Assembly: GCA_009760885.1 (NCBI GenBank)
Contig: CM019709.1
Location: 34,124,126-34,188,125, forward strand
Origin: Achatina immaculata
Lineage: Eukaryota > Mollusca > Gastropoda > Stylommatophora > Achatinidae
Direction: 5' to 3'
Length of the DNA: 64,000 nucleotides
Shown here: positions 20,345 to 32,225 of the stretch, piece by piece
Numbering within the stretch: position 1 is the stretch's first letter
How the letters are laid out: the number at the start of each line of letters is the position of its first letter
Notes under the pieces: model-generated
The model's input: the letters and a program-made list of their open reading frames with translations, nothing else
Database searches by the model: none
What the model was told of the DNA's origin: nothing
Made by a program: the position numbers and the translations under genes

Positions 20345-20765
20345 GCGATAGAAGAGTGAGTGACAGTTACATTGGCTACAGATTCCCATTCTTTTTTTTT
20401 TTCATAAGTTTTCCATTGATTTTAACAGAAAGATAAAACCACCAGATGGAGATGATTGTGAGAGTGAACATTGTGTCCGGGGCTTTTTTTTTTTAATAAA
20501 GGTTAATTTATTACTTCATTACATTATAAAAAAAGAGAAGAAGCTTCTAATATAGACAAAAAATATATGAGTGTAATGTGTCAGACATTCTTATCTTCTG
20601 AGTTCAGATAATTCACTTCTTGCTATATTTAATCATTTTAAAACTTTGTGATAGTAGTCATTGTTCACAAATTGTCTCTAGTGGCAGCGTGAAGTTTGCT
20701 CCTGTTATTTACATATTTATGTTCTAGAATGAATCTGACAAAGTTATAGTCTTAGGACTGAGAGC
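20345..20765. other. Intergenic, nothing recognised
   Basis: AT-rich with poly-T stretches. No feature seen. Confidence 0.45.
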
Positions 20766-20767
20766 GG

Positions 20768-21130
20768 GACATTGCTGGATGAGATGTCGTCTATACCGGG
20801 GACATTGCAGCAGGACGAGTGCCATCTATACCGGGGACATTGCAGAATGAGATGTCGTCTGTATCGGGGACATTGTAGGATGAGAATTCGTCTGTACCGG
20901 GGACATTGCAGAATGAGATGTCGTCTATACCGGGGACATTGCAGAATGAGATGTCGTCTATACCGGGGACATTGCAGTATGAGATGTCATCTGTGCTGGG
21001 GACATTGCAGAATAGATGCCGTCGATACCGAGGATATTGCAGGATGAGATGCCGTTGATACCGGGGACATTTCAGGATGAAATACCATCTGTACCAGGGA
21101 CATTGGAGGATGAGATGCCGTCTATACCGC
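20768..21130. repeat. 33-bp minisatellite, about 11 units
   Basis: Unit gacattgcagaatgagatgt + cgtctataccggg, mostly at 33-bp spacing. Open in several frames because the period is a multiple of three. Confidence 0.93.
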
Positions 21131-21134
21131 AAAT

Positions 21135-21335
21135 GGAAAATTCGTTCAAGAGATCTATATGCCAGAGGTACAGGGTCACCACAGACAGCACAACATATCC
21201 TCCAGAAATGCCAGCTAAAGCACCAGCTGAAGCGAAGGATCCGCCTGAAACCCCAGCTCCCCACAAGGAAAGCTGTACGTCTGCTGGAAGCGTGGACAAG
21301 CTGCCATATTTGTGAGACAGAACAGTGTTAATCTC
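21135..21335 (+). mobile_element. RNase H-type LINE, 3' end fragment
   Basis: Broken frame with TGSPQTAQHILQKCQL, then a decayed RKAVRLLEAW and AAIFVRQ. It resembles the Q-T-x-E-H-I-L-Q-x-C zinc-finger-like end of jockey/CR1-type LINE proteins. It adjoins the 33-bp array directly. Confidence 0.68.
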
Positions 21336-21471
21336 CGAGCAAACGATGAAGAAAAAGAATGAATCCAGATCAGTATATATTATCAGTAGCCAAAAAAAAA
21401 GTTTAATAGGTATTCCCGCAGAACTGGAATAATTAATGTAATAAACATAATTCATAGTTTTAAAGTAGGAC

Positions 21472-21700
21472 TTTTTTTTGCGGGGGGGGGGGGGGGGGTT
21501 CAAAGAGGCCTCGGGGTCCACCCGACCTCTTAAAAAAAACGGGTACCCAGAGAAATCTGGGAAGATGAATGCAGCCAAGGCGTGATACTGACCACATCAC
21601 ACTTTCATGTGCCGAAGGTCATGGAAAATACGGGCCTAACAAGGTATGCCTTAAGGCCATGGAAACGGAGACTTTTATCTCCACCTGTTTGTACTTGTAT
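21472..21700 (+). mobile_element. SINE family V, body only
   Basis: An 8-T run, gc, then a G run (21482-21498) replace the tRNA head. Then cacccgacctcttaaaaaaa, acgggtacccagagaaatct, aaggcgtgatactgaccaca and ctttcatgtgccgaaggtca. Confidence 0.82.
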
Positions 21701-22680
21701 TAGTTGGCTGTATGCAGTAAGATGTTTGTTGTCATATTTGTAGTGGTAAAATGCTGACCTGACAGTTTCACATGGAAAACACATGAAGCGCTCTACTCTT
21801 CCGTTGTATAATACGGATTATCACATTTCAAAGAGGAAAATACACCCAGGGTCATTTTCCAAATAAATGTATTTTCCTCCTACAATTTGCAAATTTTCTT
21901 TCAGAAACTTAAAAAAAAAAAAAACAAATTTATTCCTAGTAACAGTTTTCAGCACTGAAACTTGTGTCATATTTTTCAGGTTTTCCCATGTTATGGTCAT
22001 CAGATTTGTGTCAGATATTCCCGGTGATACTTTTCTGATGAAAAATAGTCTCAGTATCACAATTCTGATAGGCAGTGTTCTCATTTGTTAAAACAACGAT
22101 TCATATTCTTGTATGAAAATTATAAAATTCTTAGTATACTTTTTTTTTCTTAAAATATGAAGTATTTTTAGTATCACATTTGAAATGGGCAGTAATTTCA
22201 TTGGCATATTTCTAGTGTCATTTAAAAACAAACAAACAAAAAAAAAAAAGGGTTCGCTTTTGAGATGAGAAATATCTCAGTTTTGCAAGTTTTCAAAGAG
22301 CTTATGTAACAAGCTGTGATTAAAAAAAAATATTACAAATAAATACAATCTGCCATGAATTATTATCATTATCATCACAAAAACTGATTCAGGTATCAAT
22401 TTTTGTCAGGGATGATTAAATCACTTTCAGTGAAGTTGAAAGGACACTTATACAAGTGACGAAAGTGCCATTTAGATGTCTTTAAAGTGAGGGAAAGTGA
22501 CCTAGCGCAGCGTTGTATAGTTAGAATTTGACTAAAAATAGACAAAGCGCTTTAGATACAGAGGAAGAAACATAACAAGAGAGAATTATCTGGGACTCGA
22601 AGCAAGAACTTCAGTAGAACAAACCATCAGACCTGCGAGAGACTGAATTTTAAACTGTGGAATATATGTGTCTTGGCCGT
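21701..22680. other. Intergenic, nothing recognised
   Basis: AT-rich sequence with many A and T runs. I see no gene, tandem repeat or element signature in this kilobase. Confidence 0.5.
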
Positions 22681-22689
22681 TGTTTTTTT

Positions 22690-23070
22690 TTTCAAATGCC
22701 TTTGAATGTAAATACTACAGAAGAGTTCTTCAAATATCATGCACGCAAAAAAGAACAAATATATCCATACTACAAGAACTTAATATTGAAGAAGGCTGGC
22801 TAGTAAAGAGGATTAAACAGAGAAAACTTAAATATTTTGGACACATTAAACGACATGATAATCTAGAGAAGACCGTCTTGGAAGGGTACATAATGGGGAA
22901 AAAAGAAAGAGAGGAAGACCAAGGCGAAGATGACTGCAAGACATCGTTGATAATCTGCGAATGGATGCATCAGCAGCAGGCCATCTTGCTTACAACCGAG
23001 AGGCCTACAGGAGAGCTGTTATGGAGGCAAAGTTCCGCAAGGGACATGCAAATGACTAAATGACTGACCG
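22690..23070 (+). mobile_element. LINE family A, 3' end
   Basis: NAFECKYYRRVLQISCTQKR, LNIEEGWLVKRIKQRKLKYF and GHIKRHDNLEKTVLEGYIMG, then tail aatgactaaatgactgacc. Confidence 0.92.
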
Positions 23071-23537
23071 TTGTTTCCTTTCGGATGTCACAATTCTAGT
23101 CTGGCAGGACAAGTCATTCAAACATCTCTCGTCAGTGGTGAGATATTTTCTCTCGGCTAGATGGCAGCTCAGCTACACAGAATCCATGAGTTCAAGTCCC
23201 AAGTAATTCTCTCGTTATTTTTCTTCGTCTCATTTATGTAATGCTTTGTCTACGATTCTTCGAACGCTAATCACAGCAACAAACGCTATGCAACATCACT
23301 TTACTGGGCAAAAGCTTCGTTGCTTCTCATTTTAAAAAATGTGTACCCAAAGTTGGAAAAGCGCCATATTTCAGTCAAATTCAGGCATAATGTTAGAATT
23401 CTGCTTTTACTAGCCAAGTGAAAATTAGTGTTGAAGCTATCCTAAATGGTTTTGTATAGAGAACAATACAAGAAACAGGACTGCAGATAAAAACTACAAA
23501 CGGATATTAAGATAATGAAGACGAAATTGTAGATTTC

Positions 23538-24281
23538 CTAACGCAGTGGTGGTTGCGGATGATGCCACTCTATTGACTGTCTTTTTGTCTGAGGTTCAAA
23601 ATGATGTGCCCAGGTTTCGTCACCTGTTACGATCTTAGCCAAAAAATTCTCTCCCTCAGCAGTGAAACGCTCCAACAATTCAGAAGAAATTGCTTTCCTT
23701 TTGCAATCGATGTTCATTTGTGAGACTTCGAGGAACCAATCTTGCCCAAATCTTAGAAACCTGAGAGCTTTTATAACTGCATTTGCACTACCACTGCTGA
23801 CTGACAGCTTTAAGGCCAATTGTTGAGTAGTGATACGCCTATCAGTAAGAATAATGCCCTCAGCGCATTTCAACATTTCTGCATTGGTGACTGTGGCAGA
23901 ACGTCCACAGAGCGGCCGATCATGCAAACTCCTTATCTCCACTTATTGATTCCTTGATTCTCTGAACCCAGCGACTGAATGTATTCCTGTCGACCGCAAA
24001 CTTTCATACACATCACATAGACGCTTGTGAATGTTCACAACAGTTTCCTTCTCTGCAACGAGAAATTCTATCACAATTCGCTGCTTATACCGCAAGTTGC
24101 TAACATGCTCCATTTCAACGGTTAGGGCAGCCATATTCTCTGGCCGGTTGCAGTGCAAATTGGTTCAAACAATCGGAACATGCCATATTTAAAGTTTGCA
24201 AAATTTCACGCTTCCAACCTTCATTATTAGCTGGGAAAAAAAAACCCGATGTGGTGCATAACTTTCTGAACGACCCTCGTA
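23538..24281 (-). mobile_element. Mariner (SETMAR-like), N-terminal half
   Basis: Terminal repeat at 24257-24281 reads inward on the - strand (tacgagggtcgttcagaaag + ttatg). The transposase follows: RYKQRIVIEFLVAEKETVVN, HKRLCDVYESL, then an in-frame TAA after ESRNQ at about 23943, then ATVTNAEMLKCAEGIIL, RRITTQQLALKLSVSSGSAN, and AKIVTGDETWAHHFEPQTK with the first catalytic Asp (TGDE). It breaks off after HHPQPPLR at about 23538, so the second and third Asp are missing. Inactive. Confidence 0.9.
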
Positions 24282-24714
24282 CTTCCACTGTTAATTCTTC
24301 CAGGGGGGTGGGGTGGGGTGGGGATAATTCCACATGCCAGGAGCACACACATTTGTTATTGTTGTTGTTAAAGCATTTAATGTTCTGTATCAGTTCAAAT
24401 GTTTTGGCATTTATCTCACGGTTGGTGGGGTTTTTTTTCTCCCTAAACTCTTTCATTAACAAGGAGGGGGGGGGGGGGGGGGAAGGATAAGTATCTAATG
24501 TTTGTTAGCAGTTTTTTTAGGGACAAAAAAAGAAAGCTGTGTCAGTATTTTGTTATATCTGAAAATGAAGTGAAGAATCCATTTTTTTTCCCATGCGTTG
24601 CCAATTTCTTGATTAATTTTATATATCAAAAGTGCTTTTAAACATGGCTGGCTTTAGGTTTTGGTGAATGTGATTGACCGCTTCAACGTTTGTTTTTAAT
24701 AAGTGAGATAATCT

Positions 24715-24880
24715 TGAGCTTAGGAATTAGCATCATCGAACTCGGAGCACAGCCATGCGTGCTCTGCTCTCTGTAACAGTAACCACCGAAGACTATGAAC
24801 AGTAATTGTGCCAGGCAGCTGTTGGTTCTGGCAACCTGGAATTCTACTAGCCAGCCACTCGGCTCTTCCTTCCCCCTCCC
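24715..24880 (-). mobile_element. RNase H-type LINE, extreme 3' end
   Basis: The - strand gives QRAEHAWLCSEFDDANS-stop, the counterpart of QAAEHVWVCPECNNANS at 45500-45560. Confidence 0.75.
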
Positions 24881-24914
24881 CTACTCACATCTCTGTCTTT
24901 CATCTTTTCGTCGT

Positions 24915-25345
24915 TATCATCATCAGGTGCCGTGCCGACTGGAGTTGGCTACTATGCTTCTCCAGAGTACACGATCCTTCATGCAGGCCATTAGCTCATT
25001 TGTTGATCTCTCACACCATCTCGTCAGACTGTCCAGTATCATTTCTCTTGGTCTTCCCCTGGCTCTTCTTCCCTCTGTTTTTCATGTTGTTATAATATTC
25101 TCAGTGCCCCCTCTTCTCATTGCATGTCCTATGAATGTATATTGTCTCTCTCTTATTATTTTTTTACAAGACTTTTTGTCTCTCCAGCTCTTATCATACA
25201 TTCATTCTCCATTAGTTATTTTTACTGTCTAAGGAATTACGCAACATTCTTCTAATAAACCACATTTCTACAGACTCCAATGATTTTTGTGCAGACCTGC
25301 CTATTGCCCATGATTCACTTCCATATAATATCCTCTGTAGATGTA
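24915..25345 (-). mobile_element. LINE family E, 3' part
   Basis: Complement of the 6.1-7.06 kb element: YGSESWAIGRSAQKSLESVE + MWFIRRMLR, decayed middle, and CTLEKHSSQLQSARH next to an ATC-repeat tail (24915-24925). The coding frame is broken. Confidence 0.85.
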
Positions 25346-25726
25346 TATTATCAACACGTGGCCTTTCCTTCTCCTACATCATTTCCTTTGGGCGTACTGA
25401 CTCAGAATATCCATACTGTCCGTAGGAATCATACCTGTGGCGATAGTGTTAGGGCAGGATGATGTGCTACATCACTGCCTCTTCCACATGCCCTGGGCAA
25501 TATATCCACATCAGCCTGGTAGTACTATATTTTCCCCATGAGCTGAACCCGTTAATGATGTAGCAAGCCCCTCTATGTCTTGTGAAGCATGCTTTGAGAG
25601 TCCGTCACCACCGTACCGTGTTAGATAAAAGTGTGCACAGTCCAAGTGAACAGTTTGTTTCCTTTTTCACAAAACTGATTCAGTGTAAGCATGTTTCCAC
25701 ATAAGGGAAGCTAAGTATCCTCTTTC

Positions 25727-25930
25727 TTCTTCTTCTTCTTCTTCTTCAGCATTCGAGGTTGCTGGTCACATCAGATCCTGATCCTTGTAAACAGGGCAAA
25801 GCCCGCAGTCCTCTCCAGATCCTGATAGGAGCCCCCAAAGCTTTTGCCCCAAGCTTGTGTCCTCTGGCCATGTCTCATGCCTCAGGTCTGCATGGTTTTT
25901 GGGCACACTTGAAGGATATGTTCTGGAGTC
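25727..25930 (-). mobile_element. RNase H-type LINE, 3' end with GAA-repeat tail
   Basis: The - strand gives EHILQVCPKTMQT, a stop, then KSFGGSYQDLERTAGFALFT and RIRI-stop. CTT repeats at 25727-25749 form the tail. The E-H-I-L-Q-x-C-P zinc-knuckle-like motif is diagnostic. Confidence 0.8.
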
Positions 25931-26404
25931 TAGACTGGTTATTTAAGCGTCTTATTCCATTTTCAAAATGGTTAGGTTGAATTAGTCGGTATACTTGTTC
26001 TCTGATCCAATGTATAGGACCCCCAGTGATGTTGTTCAAAGTATCATTCGGTGTACAAAGGAGCTGATGACACGAGTTCTGTGTTGAAAGTTGTTGTAAT
26101 TATTAAAAATGTGGATTTAATCATAAATGAAACAAAACATAAATTTCAAATATTTGGTATTTATTTCAAATTCTTGACTTGGCATCAGATGCCAGGAACT
26201 TTAAGTTTGTTTGTTTGTGTGTGTGTGTGTTTTTTTAAATTTAATTTAATTTTATTTTTCCCCATCAAGTCAGCTTGACTTTATCGTGAAATGAACTTGG
26301 TGTCAACATTGTACATATAACAGGTGTGTATGTGTAATGAAAAGAAATGTGAAAAATAGAAGTGATCAGAAAAAAAGCAGAGTAAATCACAATGTGATTT
26401 ATAG

Positions 26405-26762
26405 CATCAGGTGCTGCAGAAGAGTCCTTCAGATATCATAGACACACTAAAGAACAAATACCTCCATACTAAAATAACTTAATATTGAAGAAGGCTGGCT
26501 AGTAAAGAAGATTAAACATTGAGAACTTAAATATTTTGGACACATTAAATGCCATGAGATTTTGGAGAAGACCGTCTTGGAAGGGTACAAATGGGAAAAA
26601 AAAGAGAGGAAGACCAAGGGGGAGATGGCTGCAAGACATCGTTGATAATCTGCGAATGGATGCATCAGCAGCAGGGTATCTTGGTTACAACCGAGAGGCC
26701 TACAGGAACGCTGTTAGGGAGGCAAAGTTCCCCAAGGGGCGTTTTAATGAATGAGTGAAAAG
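26405..26762 (+). mobile_element. LINE family A, 3' end
   Basis: Starts at ggtgctgcagaagagtcctt, then LNIEEGWLVKKI, GRPRGRWLQDIVDNLRMDAS and AYRNAVREAKFPKGRFNE. Tail aatgaatgagtgaa. Confidence 0.9.
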
Positions 26763-27109
26763 GGGACCAAGAACTAACTAATGTACTGATGTTAAGAGAT
26801 AGTGCTGAAAATTATTAGTGCTCACATTAAACATCAGTTGCCCGTAAATTACCAATTTTAAAAAAATCGAAACTTCTTGAGGTTGTCTGTTACTGTAACC
26901 AGTTTATTTTATCCAAAAAAAAAAAAAAAATAATGAAAGGCAACCAGCCGAATCGGTTAGAGATAGTCGAGCCAGTAGACTGATAAACGAAATGGCTTAC
27001 GCCATTGTGTAACAGCAAAGATGGCTGCAAGACTTGATTATCAGTCGGTTTTGATTTGGTTCAGCATGTGAGCATTTTGTAAAGATTAAGTCACGCTGCA
27101 AGTAAGGTA

Positions 27110-27306
27110 GAGTACAGCGAGAAATGGCGGTCGTGGAAATGCGGTTTATAAGAAGGATGCTGAAGGTGCCATGGACGGCCAATGAGGAAGTCTTAATAGA
27201 TGCTGGAGTTAAAACGCAAATTATAGCAACAACAGATCAGAAGCAGACAGTCGAGATTTATAGGACATTTCCTGAGAAGAAGAAAATGTGAACACACTGT
27301 AGCGAC

Positions 27307-27342
<36 letters not shown>

Positions 27343-27478
27343 TATTGGATGGTGGTATCAATGTGGCCAGGAAGAAAGTCACCATCGGAGCTTTAGAGAC
27401 AACTCAAAAGACAAGGAGTTGTGGAGAGAAATGATCGTCTACTCCACTCGGTATGGCACTTGATTGATTGATTGATTG
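27110..27478 (+). mobile_element. LINE family E relative, 3' end with TTGA tail
   Basis: MAVVEMRFIRRMLKVPWTA then decayed sequence; a GA-dinucleotide run (27309-27340) replaces part of the basic region. Ends tatggcac + ttgattgattgattgattg. Confidence 0.8.
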
Positions 27479-27591
27479 ATTGCTAGTAAGGTAAGAACAA
27501 AAACTTCACACGAACTTTTACTTCTCGCTGATTTTTATAAAATATGTTAATATTACATTTTTAAAAAGTATAAAGAACCGAATGCTGTACT

Positions 27592-27795
27592 TATCTTTTA
27601 TCTTATATCTTATATTCTTCCCGTGCCGTTAAACGTCACATAGGGCTCGCAAAGTAGTTCGCCAATTTTTTCCTGTCTTCGGCGAGTCTTTCATCTTGGG
27701 ATTCAAGGGATTTTACGCCTGTTAATTTGATCTCTCTTAACAATGTCCTCTTCAGAGTTTCACGCGGTCTGCCTCTTTTTCTTTGGAGTGGTTAA
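27592..27795 (-). mobile_element. LINE family B, 3' end
   Basis: tatcttatatcttatattct tail, then cccgtgccgttaaacgtcac and the complement of the ALCDV, AEDR and LTGIK regions. Severe 5' truncation. Confidence 0.9.
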
Positions 27796-27799
27796 CAGT

Positions 27800-28256
27800 A
27801 GTAATGCTGTACTGGGAAACCTATATGTCGGAAAGTAGTTCATGCAAGGTGGAAGACAAGACACAGCTGGACAGATTTCAAGAAATCTTAACACGATCAC
27901 TGTTTGCGTAAAAAGTGATCTATGGATCATGGGTCCCCTCTACGCCGTTCGAGACCCCTCAAATCTGTTATTATATTCAGACTGTGTAATCATAGTTTGA
28001 GCATGTTACCCTTTTTTTCATATGCAACATAATTTGTGATCCTTTTTTTTTTTTTTTCAGTATGTGAATAATGTGATTTTGGAAAATTTTCAGTGAAAAC
28101 TTTCTTAATGTGAAACTAATCCTGCGTGTTTTTATGCATAGGGAATTGGAGTGGAACGGAATTGTTCATGATAGCGAATTTTTGTTTCATACGCTGACTG
28201 CTGCATGCGAGGTGCAGTCTAGCGTGCCATACTCTGTGAATAAATATCATCAGTTG
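27800..28256. other. Intergenic, nothing recognised
   Basis: No coding, repeat or element signature seen apart from short T runs. Confidence 0.45.
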
Positions 28257-28309
28257 TTATAAGAAGTTTTTCCTCAAAATGTTATGCCTGTTACCCATTT
28301 TTTTTTTTT

Positions 28310-28645
28310 GGGGGGGGGGGGGGGTGGGTTGACTGAGGAGAGGTAACGGTAAAAATCTCCCCCGTTTTCTTGAAGGTATATTTGGGGATGCGATGTTAGG
28401 CCTGTATTCTCGCGACCTAGCACACGAAAGTCCTGATGTGGTCAATATCACGCTTGACCGCATTTACCTTCCCAGATTTCTCTGGTACCCCATTTTTTTA
28501 GAGGCTGGGTGAACCCCGTGGCATTTTCTGGGGTGGTGGTACCAGGGGGAAATCCACACCGCTGATGCTTGAACCTGCAGCCACCAGACAGGGCACCTAA
28601 CCACCAAGCCAGCAAGGCCATTTGAGGAGAGGGCAGCGTGAGTAC
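28310..28645 (-). mobile_element. tRNA-headed SINE, family V
   Basis: On the - strand: gctggcttggtggttaggtg (A box region), ggttcaagcatc (degenerate B box), then gggttcacccagcctctaaa, ggtaccagagaaatctggga and gcggtcaagcgtgatattga. A 12-T/15-G tract (28298-28324) marks its far end. Confidence 0.85.
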
Positions 28646-28810
28646 AGCCCACAGTCTTCATTTTAATGGGAACCATGGCTTTATTGACTTGGTCACTTTC
28701 ACTTTTGGAGAACACTGTAATATTTTTTTTACGTGGTATAGAAAAGTGCAAGGGGCATTTCATAAGTTCTAAACCCTTAACCTTTTTTGGGAGGCATTAA
28801 AAGTTTTGAG

Positions 28811-29130
28811 TTGTAAGTTCAAAAAAAGAACTCGTTCATTAATGTAGTTGTAAGTTCAAAAAAGAACTCGTTCATTAATGTAGTTGTAAGTTCAAAAAAG
28901 TACTCGTTCATTAATGTAGTTGTAAGTTCAAAAAAGAACTCGTTCATTAATGTAGTTGTAAGTTCAAAAAAGAACTCGTTCATTAATGTAGTTGTAAGTT
29001 CAAAAAAGAACTCGTTCATTAATGTAGTTGTAAGTTCAAAAAAAAAGAACTCGTTCATTAATGTAGTTGTAAGTTTAAAACGAACTCATTCATTAATGTA
29101 GTTGTAAATTTAAAAAGAACCCGTTCATTA
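28811..29130. repeat. 36-bp minisatellite, about 9 units
   Basis: Unit ttgtaagttcaaaaaagaac + tcgttcattaatgtag. Repeated Met-Asn-Glu frames on the - strand are a by-product of the period. Confidence 0.95.
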
Positions 29131-29304
29131 GTGTTCTCCTGTCTTTGTTACAGAGAGAGTGCCGAAATCCTGTTATATGTTTTTGGCGACTCTGTTTAGT
29201 TGTAGACTTCTTTTCTGAAAAGTTAAGATCATGAACTTCATCTGTCTCACAAGTAGTAAGACACTGAACTACAAATAAAGAAGTAATACCTCCTGCAGGA
29301 AAAC

Positions 29305-30275
29305 CATCTTTCCCGTCGCAATATATGCCTGTGAGATCCGGACACTTAACAGCTGAGAAACACATAAATGCCTTTGAATGTAAATGCTACAGAAGAGACC
29401 TTCAAATATCATTCATTCATTCATTCGCATGTCTTTTGCGGAACTTTGCCTCCCTAACAGCTCTCCTGAAGACCTCTCGGTTGTGAGCAAGATGCCCTGT
29501 TTGCTGATGCGTCCATTTGCAGATTATCAACGATGTCATGCAGCCATCTTCGCTTTGGTCTTCGTCTCTTTTTTCCATTATGTACCCTTCCAAGACTGTC
29601 TTGTCTAGATTATCATGACGTTTAATGAGACAAAATATTTAAGTTTTCTCTCTTTAATCCTCTTTACTAGCCAGCCTTCTTCAATATTAAGTTCTTGTAG
29701 TATGGATATATTTGTTCTTTTTTGTGCCCATGATATTTGAAGGACTCTTCTGTAGCATTTACATTCAAAGACATTTATGTGTTTCTCAGCTGTTTTGTTA
29801 AATGTCCAGGTTTCACGGGCATGTGTTACGATTGGAAAGATGCATGCCCTTTAAAATATTATTTTTGTAGTTATGTCTGTTCCTCTCCACAGATTCTTTA
29901 GTTGTTATACTTTCTGAAGAGCAATAGATGTCTCCCTTTTAATATCATGGACACAAAAAAGGACAAGTATATCCGTACTATAAGAACTTAATATTGAGGA
30001 AGACTGGCAAGTAAAGAGGATTAAATAGAGAAAACGTAATTATTTCGGACACAATAAACATCATGATAATTTAGAGAAGACCGTCTTGGAAGGGTACATA
30101 ATTGGAAAAAAAAGAGAGGAAGACCAAGGCAAAGATGGCTGCAAGACATCATTGATAATCTGCAAATGGATGCATCAGCAGCAGGGCATCTTGCTTACAA
30201 CTGAGAGGCCTACAGGAGAGCTGTTAGGGAGGCAAAACTCTGCAAGGGGCATGCAAATGACTGACTGGAAGACAT
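29305..30275 (+). mobile_element. LINE family A copy split by an inverted family A copy
   Basis: + strand pieces 29305-29412 (gtcgcaatatatgcctgtga, aatgcctttgaatgtaaatg) and 29941-30275 (atggacacaaaaaaggacaa to the tail aatgactgactgg) are consecutive parts of one element. They are separated by 528 bp of the same family in the opposite orientation, flanked by aatatcat on both sides. Confidence 0.9.
29413..29940 (-). mobile_element. LINE family A, inverted nested insertion
   Basis: Tail complement tcattcattcattcg at its left end, then the complement of the 3' region through ggatatatttgttctttttt to the TACEKxW and LWRGTDR regions. 5'-truncated at 29940. Target-site duplication aatatcat at 29405-29412 and 29941-29948. 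Confidence 0.9.
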
Positions 30276-30354
30276 TGTCATACTGATAAGATTAGCTGGA
30301 ATAAGCTTAAGCCATTGTGTAATACTCCTATACTACATTGACTTGGACACCCTA

Positions 30355-30512
30355 AGGGAAAAGATAGAAGAGCAGGACACAAGAAGAACTAAACAAAGCA
30401 AGAAAGATATAATTTGAGATATCCCAAATTTCTGAAGACTGGAGAACCTTTGTTGATGCCTTATGCTCCATTGGGAGTACAGAGGACATGATGATGATGA
30501 TGATGATGATGG
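30355..30512 (+). mobile_element. LINE 3' end with GAT-repeat tail
   Basis: Ends in a frame reading EDWRTFVDALCSIGSTED, next to gatgatgatgatgatgatga (30490-30511). D-W-R-x-x-V-x-A-L-C is the usual RTE-type C-terminus. Confidence 0.75.
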
Positions 30513-30795
30513 CGTGATCATGCACTGTGTTTCATTTACTTCACAGTTGATGTAATCAATTTTTGCTACATCTTTCACTCAGGTGAAATTCTCTTCACTC
30601 GGGTAACAGACACCGGTTTTTCTGGATTATCCCTGGCCGCTGACGTTAAACTACAAAGTTAAGAGTGTATCAGTTTTGTTAGCTGAACTCGGAATAAGGG
30701 AACTAACAAAGTTTGTTATTTTAATAGTTTACATTATGAAAAGTTTTAATGACACTTTCAATCCTAAACAGTGTCTTTCATGGAGCTTTATGGTT

Positions 30796-31153
30796 AGGTT
30801 CTATGTGAAATTAAGTGCCCATCATTTAGTCTAAAAAGTATAGGTTCTTTGTGAAATTAAGTGCCCATCATTTAGTCTAAAGAGAATAGGTTCTTTGCGA
30901 AATTAAGTGCCCATCGCTTAGCCTAAAGAGAATAGGTTCTTTGTGAAATTAAGTGCCCATCAATTAGTCTAAAGAGAATAGGTTCTTTGTGATATTAAGT
31001 GCCCATCATTTAGTCTAAAGGGAATATGTTTTTTGTGAAATTAAGTGCCCATCATTTAGTCTGAAAAGAATATTTTCTTTATAAAATTAAGTGCCCATTA
31101 TTTAGTCTAAAGAGAATAGATTTTTTTGTGAAATTAAGTGCTCATTATTTAGT
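30796..31153. repeat. 46-bp minisatellite, about 8 units
   Basis: Unit aaattaagtgcccatcattt + agtctaaagagaataggttc + tttgtg. Confidence 0.94.
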
Positions 31154-31174
31154 CAACATAAAACAAGTGAACAG

Positions 31175-31263
31175 TGTTACAGTTTGGTAACCTCTGTGAC
31201 TGCAGCATTAGATCGCTGTTACAGTTTGGTAACCTCTGTGACTGCAGCATTAGATCGCTGTTA
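31175..31263. repeat. 43-bp tandem duplication
   Basis: Two almost perfect units of gttacagtttggtaacctct + gtgactgcagcattagatcg + ct. Confidence 0.9.
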
Positions 31264-31396
31264 CATCTTGATCCTGTACAAAAACAAATTTTGGTTTTCT
31301 TAATTAGATGTTCAGTTTGGTTTTGATTTTGGTTTGATTTTTTTTCCAAAGTCAGCATTTGATTACTATGAAATATTTTAGAAAACAAAGAAGACA

Positions 31397-31830
31397 TTGA
31401 AGTGAGGAAAAGAGTAATACAGTGCTACATTGAAGTGAGGAAAAGAGTAATACAGTGTTACGTTGACGTGAGGAAGAGAGTAATACAGTGTTACCTTGAA
31501 GTGAGGAAGAGAGTAATACAGTGTTACATTGAAGTGAGGAAGAGAGTAATACAGTGTTACATTGAAGTGAGGAAAAGAGTAATACAGTGTTACATTGAAG
31601 TGAGGAAGAGAGTAATACAGTGTTACATTGAAGTGAGGAAAAGAGTAATACAGTGTTACATTGAAGTGAGGAAGAGAGTAATACAGTGCTACATTGAAGT
31701 GAGGAAAAGAGTAATACAGTGTTACATTGAAGTAAGGAAAAGAGTAATACAGTGTTACATTGAAGTGAGGAAGAGAGTAACATAGTGTTACATTGAAGTG
31801 AGGAAGAGAGTAATACAGTGTTACATTGAA
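31397..31830. repeat. 33-bp minisatellite, 13 units
   Basis: Unit gaagtgaggaaaagagtaat + acagtgttacatt. Open in three frames; not treated as coding. Confidence 0.96.
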
Positions 31831-31864
31831 CCAGTCCTGTTCTTGTGGTTGCAAAGTCTGGACA

Positions 31865-32225
31865 GTCAGTAAAGAGACACAAGACAGTTATCAGCTGAAA
31901 TGTAGTTCTTAAGATTGCTGAAGGTACCACAAATGGAGGAGAAAACTGAACAAGGAAGTTCTGAAAGAGGCACAAGAAACAAGAAAAATTATAACAAAGA
32001 TCAGAAAATGACAATCCATATTTCTGGGGCACTTTCGGAGGAGGGGCTGGCTAGAGCACCTTATGGCAACAGGGAAGATCGAAGGTAGAAGAGACAGAGG
32101 TAGACAGAGAGAAGAGATGTTTGATGGTATGTAATGCTGGTATGGGAATTGCTCAGTGACAGGTGTGTAGATGCACAAGGTTTCGAGGGTTATGGAAGGT
32201 CATGATATCCTATGCAGGGACCTTT
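31865..32225 (+). mobile_element. LINE family E relative, 3' part
   Basis: Broken frames give SAEMWFLRLLKVPQMEEK and LMATGKIEGRRDRGRQREEM. No clear tail. Confidence 0.75.

Noticed and set aside
31397..31830. Regular direct repeats as a CRISPR array
   Set aside because: There are no unique spacers; unit follows unit. The context is eukaryotic.
31352..32032. Long - and + strand frames across the 33-bp array (up to 226 codons)
   Set aside because: The period is a multiple of three and lacks stops, so all these frames stay open for trivial reasons; no start context, splice or domain support.
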